The notes under the pieces were generated by a model. It searched no databases. It was not told the origin of the DNA and saw only the letters and a program-made list of their open reading frames with translations. A stretch of DNA of 64,000 nt, from assembly GCA_964035795.1 (NCBI GenBank), contig OZ038322.1, positions 12,044,038 to 12,108,037 on the forward strand. The letters run 5' to 3'. This document shows, in pieces, positions 49,308 through 62,112 of this stretch. Both the position numbers and the translations under genes were made by a program. Position 1 is the stretch's first letter. Every line of letters begins with the position of its first letter. This stretch comes from Pterobdella sp. o SKG-2022 (taxonomy: Eukaryota > Annelida > Clitellata > Hirudinida > Piscicolidae).

Positions 49308-52300
49308 ATGAAGCTTACGTTCAACAAAACATCTAAGCTCCGCAACAGAATCATCGCAGTATCAGAAATCTACTTTCTTCTTGTGGTTTCCATCCATCCG
49401 TCATTGATCATGGCCGAGAGAACATGTATGTGAAATCGCTTGAGCCTATTAGTTAAATCATTTCTTAAGACAATTTTACAGGCTGTTATTCGGTTTAATA
49501 CACGAATTTTCAAATAATTAATAAACGATAGAGCTAATATTTTATAATTTAAAAATAAATATATTTAATATTGTAAGAATTTTAAATCATCAAACTATTT
49601 TTTATTTATGAGCTCATCCCATCTGAACCTCAACACACAGCTAGGCAGGCAGGGTGTCGGGATGGCAGTGTTGAGGTCTTGAAGAGGCATCCGACAGTGG
49701 CTGGGTGCAAGGGGAGGTGGAAAGGACACGTGAGGCATGCCAATTTGTGTGCATCTGGGTGGAAAGTGTGCTCTCCAGTCGATCTGCCTGCCCTCAAAAG
49801 CCTACAGTGGCTCAACATGCTTTCTATACCTGGTCGGATGATATATTGACGTTTTAAGGTTTTTTAGGTTTTTATTTTATAGCGATCAGTATTATCGTCT
49901 GCTACCAGAGAAACCGAGTTCAACCAAAAAAAGATGACTTCAAAAACATTGAAAAGTGTTTGTGACCATTAAAAAAAGTAAAAAAATATTGGTATTTGGA
50001 AGGGCGATGTCCGAAAATATACCATAACCACAATCGTCTTGCTGTGTATGAAATCAATATAATATCAAAATAATATAATTTTCTATGCTAAATATTCTTT
50101 AAAAGTAAAGAAATGAGACTGATGATGACTTCAAACAGGGTGCTACGCTTTCAATGCAGCTCAAGACAAGTTCAACTGTGAAGTTTGTTCGGAACACAAC
50201 ATCAAGCAGGTTTGATATTTAATATAATAAAGCTTAATTACTCAATAAACTTCTTTAAAAAGATGAAAATAAGGAAAAATAATCAACAAAAATCAAAACA
50301 ATAAACATGGTAGTCTGGCATCATATATTAGTGCTAGTATCAGTTGACACGCCTGTGCTTTCAAGGATAGTTCTCTATCAATTATATTTTAACGTTTAAT
50401 TTCAAATTATTTTTAATTAGGAATTTTTCAATTATCGAATTTTATTCAATTAATTATTCAAAACAGTTTAAAAAATTCTAAATTCGAATTTTTTAGCTTT
50501 TAAATGTAAGGTATGATTTTAGTTTTTAAAAAATGTTCGTCTCAAATGTTTTTTAACAGCTAATAACGAATGAAACAGGACTCCAAGCAAACTCTAGCAT
50601 GCAAATTACAAATAGCTCTTTTTGGTCTTAAACATAAAATCATCTTTTTATTTTGAATTTTGGGGCATCGTTTTAAACTTTGACTTGAATAATCTTGAAA
50701 AATTAAAAAGTAATTTTTCATCTTATTATACCGTTAAAAACTGAAACTTTTTCACAAACCACGCCTCAACAACTGCCTATAATTCGCACCCCGAGTATGA
50801 TTTTCTCTTGGCTTAGTAATCTATTTATAGAGTTGAAAGTTCAAATATTTAACTATATTAAAACATTAAAAACTTCGTTAGAAACTGGCTTGAACGTAGA
50901 ACTCTTAAAAGAATAGAAATTGGTATGAATGCCGTTATTTTGTGATCTCAAGTTATCGAACTCTTGAGAATTTGAGCTAAATCAAAAAAAAACTTCAAGA
51001 GATTTGAGGGAGATTTACAAGAGAACAAAGCAGCGTTTTGAAATCTTCATTTTTTACTCAAGCTTTTTAAGCTTTAAAACTTTATATCTATAAACGAATC
51101 AAAAAGAAAAAAATACTTAAGAAATACGTTTAAAATTGAAAAATCCAATTCAAAAAAAGAACAAAACGAAAACAAGATAATGAAAGTCAAATAAAACTTC
51201 GGCGAAAGTCACAACCTATCAATTTCACACACAACGTCAATCAAAGTAGGCAAACAATACGCAATGCTACCAATACTTTTAAGCATTAGGCCATTGTTTT
51301 ATAAATTACAGAAAAATTAATTCAAGTTTTTAAGACTAGTAATGGTGCTAACCTATACAACACTTGTGAAAATTATTTATATCTTATGATAAATTGTTTT
51401 TGTTTTTGAAATAGTTTTATATTAAAATATTTTGTTTTGTTTTCAAAACACAATGAGTAATCACGAAATAATTCCTATAGAATTTCATTTGATTCCAAAT
51501 TAAACGAAACACCATAACCGAATAAAATTTATTTATAGAAATTTGATAGATAATGTTCAACGAAAGTTTAAAGAGCCGGTTCATGATACTAAATCAATGT
51601 TATAATTGATAAACCATCTCATATCAATCTCATTTCAATTTTCGCATCTACTCGAGGTTTAGTGATTTTAGACTTTTAGACATTTTAAACTTAATTTCAT
51701 TGAAAAATAGTTTTGCCTTTAATGCAAAAAATGTTTTGAAATATTCAAAAAACTTGACTTTCTATTACGTTCCCATTAAAGTTGATTTTCTTTGCGCTTC
51801 ATTCCATCTTAGCGCTCTATAAACTAACCTCATTATTATTACATTGGACGCACCGTTAAATCCAGTTGCCATGGTCATATTCGATTAAGAATTAACGACC
51901 TCCGTCATAATTGTTATGATATATTAATTAAAAAAGCTCATGACGACAGGACAACATGGCAGGAGTGGGGTCGGACTGTGTGAGGGCTCACATGGGGGGA
52001 GGGTCGTGCATCCAAGGAGGCAGAATGGAGGCCACTTGCTGTCGGGATTCAACGAGGAAAAGAGCTTGTACTTACCAGCGTAAACTCGTTACTGGTGTGC
52101 TGTGTTGTAAAATACCAGGTAATGTTGTGATGTCTCTGATCAAAACATCTTTTAGCTCGTTTAAATTTCGTGAAAGACTAATTTTTGAAATTATCATTTC
52201 ACTTCATGAAACTCAACCAATTTAGGCTCATCTTCCCGCATTTTAAGACACCCACCGGCCTCAGTTGATGTGAGAGTAGGTGAGACATTTGTGCTATCCT

Positions 52301-54782
52301 GTTTGGCTTCAGGCTCCCCTCTGCCGAAGATCATATGGCTCAAAAACGATGCAGTAATAAGTTCCTCAGATGCACGAGTGTCAGTCTTTGATACAGGTGT
52401 TGCTTTATGTTAGTGTATACTTGATCGAAGCTTTATTGAAATGTTAAACGTCAATTTTCATGGTTCTATTGATTTAAAATGACGGATATTTTTTTTTAAT
52501 TTTTCGAAACATTAAGTGATCATTTGAGTCATGTTTTGGAGCTTTTACAAATTTTAACCATTTTAGTTAGTTAAAAAATCCATCAATATTACTGAAAAGT
52601 CAAACAATAACGATTTTTTGAAAGAGTATTGTATATTATATCGACAACTAACAAGCACTAAACATTTACAACAGGCCATCTGATAGTATCGGACGGTCAA
52701 CTAAGCGACCAAGGTCTGTATAGGTGTCAAGCTAAAAATAAACTGGGCAAGGTTGTGTCAAAAAGTTCATCAGTCATCGTGCAAAGTAACCATTATGATG
52801 CCTCAATTGGATTCAATTGCGATAAAATTTGATAGTTTAGTAATTGCTTCAATGCTGAGATATTTAATTGAAAGTCGCAAATGAAAAAGAGAAAAACATA
52901 TTTATTTACAAAATGTACAAACTTTTCTTTAAAGCAGTCTTACTTTTCACGTAGTTGTTCAAGTTCTTAAGAAGAACCAACCCAACACAGGACACAGAAG
53001 AGGTTGTTCTAGTGGCAGAGTTGCAGGGTTATTTCAATACGAAGATATTCAGGCGTGCAAAGGTTAGTCTATATATCATCAGTTAAAACCTCAACATCTC
53101 ATAATCTCAATGAATCATACCAGGCCAATGGAAGGGTCACATTGCAACTTCTAGAAGAATATGCGCAAAAGGATGGCAAGTTTGCTCACCCAGTTATCAG
53201 AGTCTCCTCAAAATGGTCACGTGGCATGATGTTACTACACTCGATGGATGCTACGCCTACGATGCGTCGAACCTCTTCGACCGCTGTCTCCCGTGAGTTT
53301 TAATTATACGATGCATGTTTGGTCTTTTAATGTTATAACTAAAAGTGAGTGAATCACAAAATAATCGATTTTATTGATGTTTTATTTTATCTTATGGTTT
53401 GTTTGATGACTTGCAGATGCAACCCAGGTGTGAACAGCATGGCCGGGGTGGGTTCCAGGTGTGCGACCAAGTCTCTGAGTGGGTCCTCGTGTTTGGCAGA
53501 AGGAGCCATTTGGGTTTTGAATCGTAAAAAAATCAATAGCAATAAATTCATAAATCGTAGAAAACATACAAAAAACCATTTGCTGAAAAAAAATCCAAAA
53601 AATTTATACAACTCAAAAAAGGAGAGTAAAATCATTAGAACAAAAGAAAATAATAGAAATAGTGACCCTAATATAAAAGTGAATAAAAACTACAACAAGA
53701 CAACTGAGAATAAACAACAGAAAAAAGAAAATATGAAATTGCACATAAAGAAGTTGAAAAAAACTAACAAAGACAATCGTAAAAATGAAATCGAGATGAG
53801 TATAAAAAAGGAGGATTTGAATAAAAAATACAAATATAATTTTGTATATGACCTAGACAAAAAGGATCATTATTATCCCTGGAATGCAAAAAAAAAGTTT
53901 GGTAAAGAATTCAAAAGTAAAAATCTAACTAAAGGTTCTTTGGATTCATATGATCCTAGAAATTATTACAAATATCGATTTATGAAAAATTATTCATACC
54001 AAAATGATATGAAAAGAAAAATAAATGAAAAAGAAAGAGCAAAATACAGTCAAAAGCTGATGGATAGAAAAAAAGCAAAGCAAAAATATTACCAGCCAAG
54101 AACTAAAAAACGTTATTGTGACTATGAAGCTGTGAGGCACAAGATTGACGGGGTTTTATGCTGCAAAAAAACAGCCAAACAACCTCAAGGTAAGCTCAGA
54201 AAATCTCAACAAAAAAAATTTCAAAATTTGAAAATTAGTTCCAATTAACTGAGCTCAATTGAAACAATTAGTATTTTAATTCTTTTCATTGAATTTATTT
54301 CAAATATATCCATTGCGCCATCGAAACAACAACTCGGGGGAATTGTGGTCGGCTTACGTATGTACATACAAAAATATTTTCTTTTTGTCATTTTGTTAAT
54401 TTTGAATGGCACTAACTATATTAAACGCAGGTTTGAAATGGAGGCTTGCTGCTTGTTCTCCTACATGCAGCAATGGAGGTGTGTGTATCGGCAATGGCAG
54501 ATGCCTGTGCAATCATGGGTATCTGGGACCCAGTTGTGAAACACGTTAGTAAAAGCGGTCAAATTGTTTTCGACGATTAACTTCTTACAAAAACTTGAAT
54601 ACAACTTCAAATGAATTTAAAACTAAAAATAATTGCCTATGTCTAATACCTTTGCTTATATGTCTTATATACCTCTAGCGGTGTGTGAAGGGTGTCCGAG
54701 CAATTCCCATTGTCACAAGCCTAATCTGTGCAGGTGCAATAAAGGCTACTACGGCCCATACTGCCAACTACCACCTGTTTGA
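49308..54782 (+). CDS. Secreted protein: duplicated Cys-rich module, Ig domain, two EGF-like domains
   Basis: Family not recognised. Exons: 49308-49425, 49641-49832, 50139-50209, 51950-52118, 52226-52396, 52675-52785, 52955-53062, 53124-53292, 53417-54189, 54431-54544, 54679-54782; 699 residues, phases join throughout. Exon 1 codes a signal peptide (IYFLLVVSIHPSLIMA). Exons 2-4: module copy 1, with CKGRWKGH, LCASGWKVCSP, GCYAFNAA, MAGVGSDC, TCC and GVLCCK (14 Cys). Exons 5-6: an I-set-like Ig domain (FVLSCLASG, IIWLKND, DQGLYRCQAKN). Exons 7-9: module copy 2, with CKGQWKGH, ICAKGWQVCSP, GCYAYDAS, MAGVGSRC, then a Lys/Asn-rich insertion of nearly 200 residues and GVLCCK. Exons 10-11: EGF-like (CSPTCSNGGVC, GYLGPSCE; CEGCPSNSHC, GYYGPYCQ). 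Likely extracellular matrix or signalling. AATAAA at 55047-55052. Confidence 0.88.
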
Positions 54783-55372
54783 TAGTCGTTATAAATGTCT
54801 ATGTTTGTCTCGTGTTTGATGTTCATGCTTCGTTATAGATGTTGCAGTTTTTAATGGACATGCGTGTATCCACCGAATGTTTATCGCAGACTTTTTGAAC
54901 TGTTTGCTATGTCTTGTAGTTCAAAGAATTTGAAATTAAAAAAATTAAGTTTCGATAATTTTTTAATCATAATTCAGTGGTTTCGGAAGAAAAACCATAA
55001 TATCATATCATAATCTGTAAATCTCTCAAATTTATTGGCTTAATACAATAAAAACTAAAACAAATGATTATTTTATTGCAGTATTATGTAGTAATATTGA
55101 ATATTTTTATAGGATTTCATGTATATTCCAGCAAAGATATATTGGAAAACGCATTCAACTGATTTCTCGACTACTGAAAAATTTTATCACTAAAAGCAAT
55201 TGAAATGTAGCTTAAAAACTTGAGATTTAATAAAACATTCAGTCTCACACACTATTTATAATCCCTTGAAAATGAAATATTTCAATATAAGTTATTAAAT
55301 ATTTGAAACCTAAATGAATCCAACCACCATATCAACCTAAATTTTCACAATTATTACAACTTAGATTAGATC
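54783..55372. other. Spacer between two convergent genes
   Basis: Holds the 3' untranslated regions of the secreted-protein gene and of aconitase. No other gene is seen. Confidence 0.5.
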
Positions 55373-58300
55373 TTATGAGCTAAGTTCTTTCATTCTGTTA
55401 AGAGCACTTCCAGCCTTGAACCACCCGATCTGCATTTCATTGAAGGTGTGGTTCAGTTGGATTTCCTCTGTGCTTCCATCAGCGTGGTGTACTACTCCTT
55501 TCAATTGCTGAGTGGCAATATGGTACAATATAATGATGATGATGAATTTAGAAATTTAGTGTAATGGTGCTGACTTTATATTTGGTTAAATCCGCTTCAT
55601 AAACAATATTTATTTTAGTTTTTAGTTTGAACTGTGTAAGATAAATGTTCAATTTATTTATAGTAATGACAAAGCAAGTGGAAACCTTTCCAGGAGCGAA
55701 CGAATCCAGACCCACTACAGATATTTTGTCAGTGGTTTTGATTTTATCGTAGTCTGAAGGGTTTGCGAAGGTGAGTGGAAGCATGCCTTGTTTCTTGAGG
55801 TTCGTTTCTGTTGCAGTTTCAATGAAAGATTTTTAAAAAAGATTTACTATTATTAACTTATTATTGAATATAACTTTTCAAAAACATCATATGTATTTTT
55901 TATAAATTCAAATAACTATTAAAATTTTCTGTATTGAAGTTTTAGGTTTTAATTGCTGAAAAATATTTCATATAAATAAAAAGCATTTATAATACAGCTA
56001 CGAACCATGGATTCTAGCAAAGCTCTTGACAATGATGACTCTGCCACCCAGATGTCTGGGTTCGAGAGCGGCATGCTCCCTACTGCTGCCCTCTCCATAG
56101 TTGTCCTCACCCACCACCACCCAGTTAACTTCCTTCATCTGACGTGTGTTTGTTTTTGTGTGCCGTGACTTTGACTTCTATTTAGTTAGAATTAGCTTAC
56201 CTAATTGTAATTAGAGTTCTTATATGAACAATATGAAATAAAAAACCATGTGGACTATAATCATTTTATGTACGAAGCTTTTGGTAATTAAATTGAACAG
56301 TAAATATTTAAAAAGCGGACGTATAAAACGTGTTTAAACTTTTGCAAACATTAAAACATGAAAACTCAAAAAAAAAATTTAATTAAATTATTTTTAACAC
56401 CAATAGAGTAGAAACCCACTTTGTAATGCCTGGCCACGGCAGGAACATGTCCGTACTCTCCTGTCAAGTGGTTCTTCACCTTGTTCATCTCACCATTCTC
56501 AGCGTTTATAGCTCTGTAATAAAATTATCATCTGAAATGAATAATTGTTCAATATTTAATTTAAAAACGCATAATTAACATTTAGGCAGAAATCTTATAC
56601 AAAATAGATTTTCCTCCAAGCCCATTAAACATTCAAAACGATACACGATAAAACCGACGTGATGAAGAGGTTGTTGGAAATGTTGTCAAGATGGCCTCTG
56701 AACTTGAGCCACTTGCCTGCGGGACTGATGTCGTCTGTAGTGCACTTGCCCTTTACCTGGGTGGTTGACGAGTGGTTCGTTATTGTATGCATCTGTCGCC
56801 TAAAAATAGTTTTTAAGTACACTGTACAAGTGACAAAAAACTCTCTTAATGAACCAGCCAGAGCTCTAGGTTTATATGTAGTTTGGTACTGGGTACAAAG
56901 CGCTTCAGTTGCTTTTTTTGTGATTATATAAATTTATATTTATTGTACTGCCGTATTTGTCCCAGTAAGATTACTATTATTATTCCAATTAAAAGACATG
57001 ACTCAATGACGTAACACTAGAAAGAATACAATGTCAGAAAAATATTGGTAGTCAATGTGTATTTCAAAATAACATAAACTGAAGCTCGACAGCCTTTTTA
57101 ATAAAAATTTTAGTTAAAAATGATAAAATATAAACTAAAAACAAAACTTATTAGTTAAAAAAAAAGATCTTTATGGGACCAACATTGAAAATTTTTTAAC
57201 CTTAAAACATTAATGAAACTCATACTCCACCAACCTTCATGAGCAGTGTCATCTCCTTGAGGTCTTGGCCATCCCACTTGGCAAAGGGGTGCAACAACTG
57301 CAGACGCTCGCTTTTCGCATCCACCTACATGCGTGTTTTAGCATTATCGTTATAAGCGTTTTTAAAAATTACGATTTTTTCCATTTTTATATTTCAATAA
57401 TAATAGTACTAAACAAGATAGAAACGTAGCATTTATTAACCTTGACACTACAGCTTACAGCAACCAGTATAATTACCATTTCTGCCATGTATATCGCTTA
57501 TATGATCACTAACATCAACAGTGACTCCAGCAGATTGTTCAGGGGGTGCTTGGTAGGTGTCCACGCCTGCATCAAAGCCCTTTGAAGGCAATTCTTCTCC
57601 TGAGGGGCTCTGCAGAGTGAACTTGCTTCCTGTGTGGTTCACCAAGAGTCATTCATCATTGAGAAGTACGCAACATCATTTTATGAATGTATACAAATTT
57701 ATAAATAGCTGGGAAATATTTTTATGTGATAATATTTTTTATTTTTGAACATTAAATATAAACAAAGAAAAATTGTATACAGGCACCATTAGACCATCAT
57801 TAAACCCACCATCAGCTGCAGTCAACTGGTCAGTGAGTGGGTTGAAGTCGAGTCTTCCTTCCAAACACAAAGCAGTCACCAACTCGGGAGATGTGACAAA
57901 TGCATGAGTGGATGGGTTGCCATCGTTTCTGCCTTTGAAGTTTCGGTTGTAAGATGTCACAATCGTGTTTTTCTCCCCCGTTTGAAAATCATCCCTGCAA
58001 TCGAACATGTGTTTTTTAATTTTTTTATGATTTTAGCGTAAGAAATTAAGCTTTGATTTTACTATATAAACAAAAATAAATGAAGTTATATCTAACCTTT
58101 TCCACTGTCCAATGCAAGGCCCACAAGCATTGGCGAGCACTAACCCTCCAAACTTCCTCAGAATGTCTGCCTGGTGAATAATCAACTTTCCATTACATAT
58201 CACTCCCATAATCGTAATTTTTAGACATTAAAATCAATCTCGGTAGAATTCATCAAAATTTGAAACTGATTTATATTCATTTTATTCTATCTATCGTATT

Positions 58301-61300
58301 AAACCAAACAACACCAACCTGTCCATCTCGTTCAATAGTGGCCCTGATCTGCTCGGAGCCAGGAGTGATGGTAAACTGCACCTTGGCTTTAAGTCCCTTG
58401 TCCAAGGCCTGCTTTGCAATGGCCACTGACCTGTTCATGTCCTCATAACTGCTGTTTGTGCAGCTGCCAATCAGACCTGGCAGTTGGTATGATCAGTTGT
58501 AGGGGTTTCGTATTTGTGGTTTTCTATCGTGTCATTTTATATCACTTCAAAAGATTTTTTTATCTGATAATGTGCGCAAATTCATAAGGCATAACTAAAA
58601 ACTCGAAAACTTAAGAAAAAAGACGTTGTAAGAAAAAAATAACAAGAAGTAAGCGACTAACCGACGGAGATATTTAAAGGCCAGTTCTTTTCCTTGGCAT
58701 TCTCTGCCAGCTTCGAGATGGGATTTCCGACGTCTGGACTCATGGGACCGTTAACATAGGGCTCCAACTATTATAAAATAATCATGAAAATTCATAATAG
58801 TTTTTGACAATAATAATAATCGTAATATGGTGTTATACAGACAAAATATGTGATAACTTCAAATAGTACTCTATATAAAAACCATGTAAGATAAGAATAT
58901 TCTCAAAAGTGCTTGGGTGTCAAATTATGTTTAACTTATCTCTCTATTGAGCTTTCACACAAGTTATAAAGAACGAGGCAAAAATTTAGGCAAACCTCAA
59001 CCAAACACACTTATTACAAACTAACTATGTCTAGAAAACAATAAAGAGCTTTTGTTAACACAAAGTCATATATCAATAATGCTTTGTCAGAAAATTTCGT
59101 AGTACTTTAGACTCAACTTTTTTCAAAATCCCAAGCATAACAGCAAATATTAAAGTACAATCATCAATGAATGAGAGATACTTACAGTATCAAGGTCGAT
59201 CTCGATGATTCTGTCATACTTGCATCCCTCATCAGCTTTCAACAGTCTGCCATGGAATTCATCTGCCTCCTTCGATATCTCTGTAGAGTTGCCAACCATT
59301 GTGTTGATGTTTCATGGGATAATGAAGAAAACCAAGAACCTTCTCTATTGGTCGCCTGAAGGTAGGTCTTCATACGGTGGTTGTATGGGAATACTGATGT
59401 GGTCGCTCCTATTTCTGCTCCCATGTTGCATATTGTTGCCATTCCTGTGATGGTTCCATGATTTCGATGTCAATTTCAACTTTCTTTGTCTCATTGAGGT
59501 TTGTGAATGTTTTGAAATTAAAAATTCTGAAAAATGTATAGAATTTATAATTAAGAAAACTTTGCGATATAATTTTGAGATTTGAAAAAAGATTTTAAAT
59601 GTACTTGATACTCATTACCTGTTATTTAGCCTATTTTATATGAATTTTTATAAATATTTTAAACGAAATTTCAAAAAGCTGAAAGCTACAGTTTTGAAGT
59701 GAATATTAAATCAATGAACAATTTAACCAACAATCAGCCCATCAAATGGACCCTTGAAACGCGGTTCTACAGAAATGCCCGAGTCCATAAAAATAACAAA
59801 CAATGATGATGGCAACCAAAGACAAGCACCCACCTGTGCAAGAGATGGAGTCTACACCAGGACCAAAGTACTCCACAATTGCACCTGTGCCCCCCTTCAC
59901 TGTGAGAATGTCTGCCAACTTCAATATGATATCCTTCGGTGAAGTCCACCCTGACAATTTTCCTGTCAGTTTTACTCCTATCACCTTTTAATGGTTTGGA
60001 GTCATATTATAATATGAGCTGTATGTGGACGTTTTGAGATGAAGCTGATACTAATAAGTCAACATTCGATAAATTTTTCATGAATTACTTTCAAGAGTTA
60101 CACCAATAACATTGATATTATTGAGACAGATATAAAAAATTTATAAAATTCATTGAATTGTAAAACAAGAGTATTATATGGTATCAATAAAATAACACAA
60201 CAGATAAAAAAGAACCACACGAAAATCCAGTTGATAATAATGATTAAATACATTTAACAAACATCCCAAAAACCCGAGTCCCATACATACATTGGGGCAC
60301 TTAAGTTCCCAGGGGATACCAGCCATCACATCAACTGCATCTGCACCACCCACCCCTATGCACAAACCCCCCAGCCCACCTTGAGTTATAGTGAGTTTGA
60401 CTTAACAATGAATGAGGCTGCTTAGCGCTTATAAAAATAATGGTAAGAAAAAATATTGCAATCAAATATTTCTATTGATTTTCAATCTCCAAACTTTTAG
60501 TATGACAAATATGATAGTGACTTATGTAGGTAAAATATATCAAGTTTTATGATGTTTTTCGATTAAAAATATTTTTACAAATGGCCAATGGAAGAATTAA
60601 CAAGAACCTCAGAGTATTCACAAAAATTCTATTTTTTAAGTTCCTTCATGCTATTAAATCAAAATCATTATTTTACATTGGAACTAGTTATTATTTGTTA
60701 TTACTATGATTATTCTATTTATACCTCCATTTGGTGTGTGACTGTCAGTACCAATTAGAAGGATGCCTGGGAAGGCATAGTTCTCAAGAACAATCTAAAA
60801 ATTTTATTGTAATGGTGCTCAATTTGTAGTTACAAAGAAGGATTTGCTTTAGAGGACTGGCCAATTATATTGGTATTTCATATACAACATAATAATCACT
60901 CACTTGGTGAATAATACCACTGCCTGGCTTCCAAAACCCTACACCATACTTGGCCCCTGCTGTTGCTAAGAAACTATACACTTCTGAGTTTATCTCCTGT
61001 AGTCATTAATATAATAATAGTAACAAAATTACTCTAATCTATGTTTTCAAACCTGTTAAATGAATAAAAATAACTTACTTAATGATAAAAATTAAAAAAA
61101 ACCTTGGCCTTGGAAAGATCCTTGTCTCCACCAATATGGGCCTCAATCAAATGGTCACAATGAATGGTAGATGGAACAGCTACTTTAGGCAGTCCACTTG
61201 AGATAAATTGCAACATTGCCATCTGTATCAAAACTATTAAGTTAGTCAATAAAATGAGCAAAGAATTTGCTAAAACATTTTTATTTAAAATATATATTCT

Positions 61301-62112
61301 ATTTATTTATAATTGATTTCAGTTGCTAATGTTGTGGGTGCATAATAATATGATGGCAGTGATGAGACCTGTGCTGTAGCATCCTGCATGGCCACTCTGT
61401 CAGGTCTCAACCTCAAGTAGCTTTCACCCCTCTTGATGTCCTTAATTAAATGGTTTAAAGGTAATAACCTCATTTGATATTCTGTAGATATAAAATATTT
61501 GGAAATGAAAAATTTATTGTCATTATTTCGATGACTCATACTTGTTCTTTAGCATCATCTAAATGGCTGTACAGAATTTTCTCTGAAAGAGTCAATGGTC
61601 GAGAAAGTCTGGTGATTGAGATTAACTTATTTAATATTTATGAAAACTCATAATTCAACAAAATTAATATGAAATAGATTACAGGTGTTGAAATTTTACT
61701 TACTTCTTTTCAACAATTTTCAAATTGTTGTTTAGTTTTTCGTATGGCAAATACTTATCATTATCAAAGCGGCTCATCGCCACCTGAAAAATTCAATATA
61801 TTGTAAAATGGACACAAACATGACATATCAACTTTAACCTGTGAGTAAGTTGATCTTGCAAAAACTTTGACATTGCGAACACTTCCAGAAATCAAGTTAC
61901 TTTTCAAAATCTATGTTGAAATTTTCACGAATTATCGTATTATTTCTCCTTTTTAACAAACAAGATCATGGTCTCTATACATATGACATTGAAAGAATGA
62001 CTACACTAAATGCAGAATGAAACAACAAAATAAAAAGTATCAAATTGAATTTTGAAATAAAAATTTATTATTATGAAAATGCAAAATAAAATCTTACTTT
62101 ATTTAAATACAT
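55373..62112 (-). CDS. ACO2: Mitochondrial aconitate hydratase
   Basis: Isomerises citrate to isocitrate in the TCA cycle with a 4Fe-4S cluster. Exons: 62112-62098, 61910-61839, 61783-61704, 61608-61542, 61440-61369, 61222-61103, 60996-60904, 60794-60725, 60379-60291, 59984-59834, 59444-59340, 59280-59186, 58767-58662, 58476-58319, 58170-58097, 57994-57810, 57629-57514, 57324-57235, 56756-56659, 56513-56420, 56138-56006, 55807-55686, 55507-55373. The 23 exons give 779 residues; the human enzyme has 780. The N-terminus is basic and Ser-rich (import signal). Motifs: [59 protein letters not shown], cluster cysteines in [10 protein letters not shown] and [36 protein letters not shown], and the end [14 protein letters not shown]. 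The 59-base intron at 59281-59339 is the shortest here. No iron-responsive element loop is seen in the 90 bases before the ATG. Confidence 0.97.

Noticed and set aside
49630..49818. 62-codon minus-strand frame
   Set aside because: It is the reverse of exon 49641-49832, whose plus-strand product matches the second module copy in the same gene.
53087..53303. Continuation of the plus-strand frame as an alternative to exon 53124-53292
   Set aside because: A different frame of the same stretch carries the module landmarks CAKGWQVCSP and GCYAYDAS and joins its neighbours in phase.
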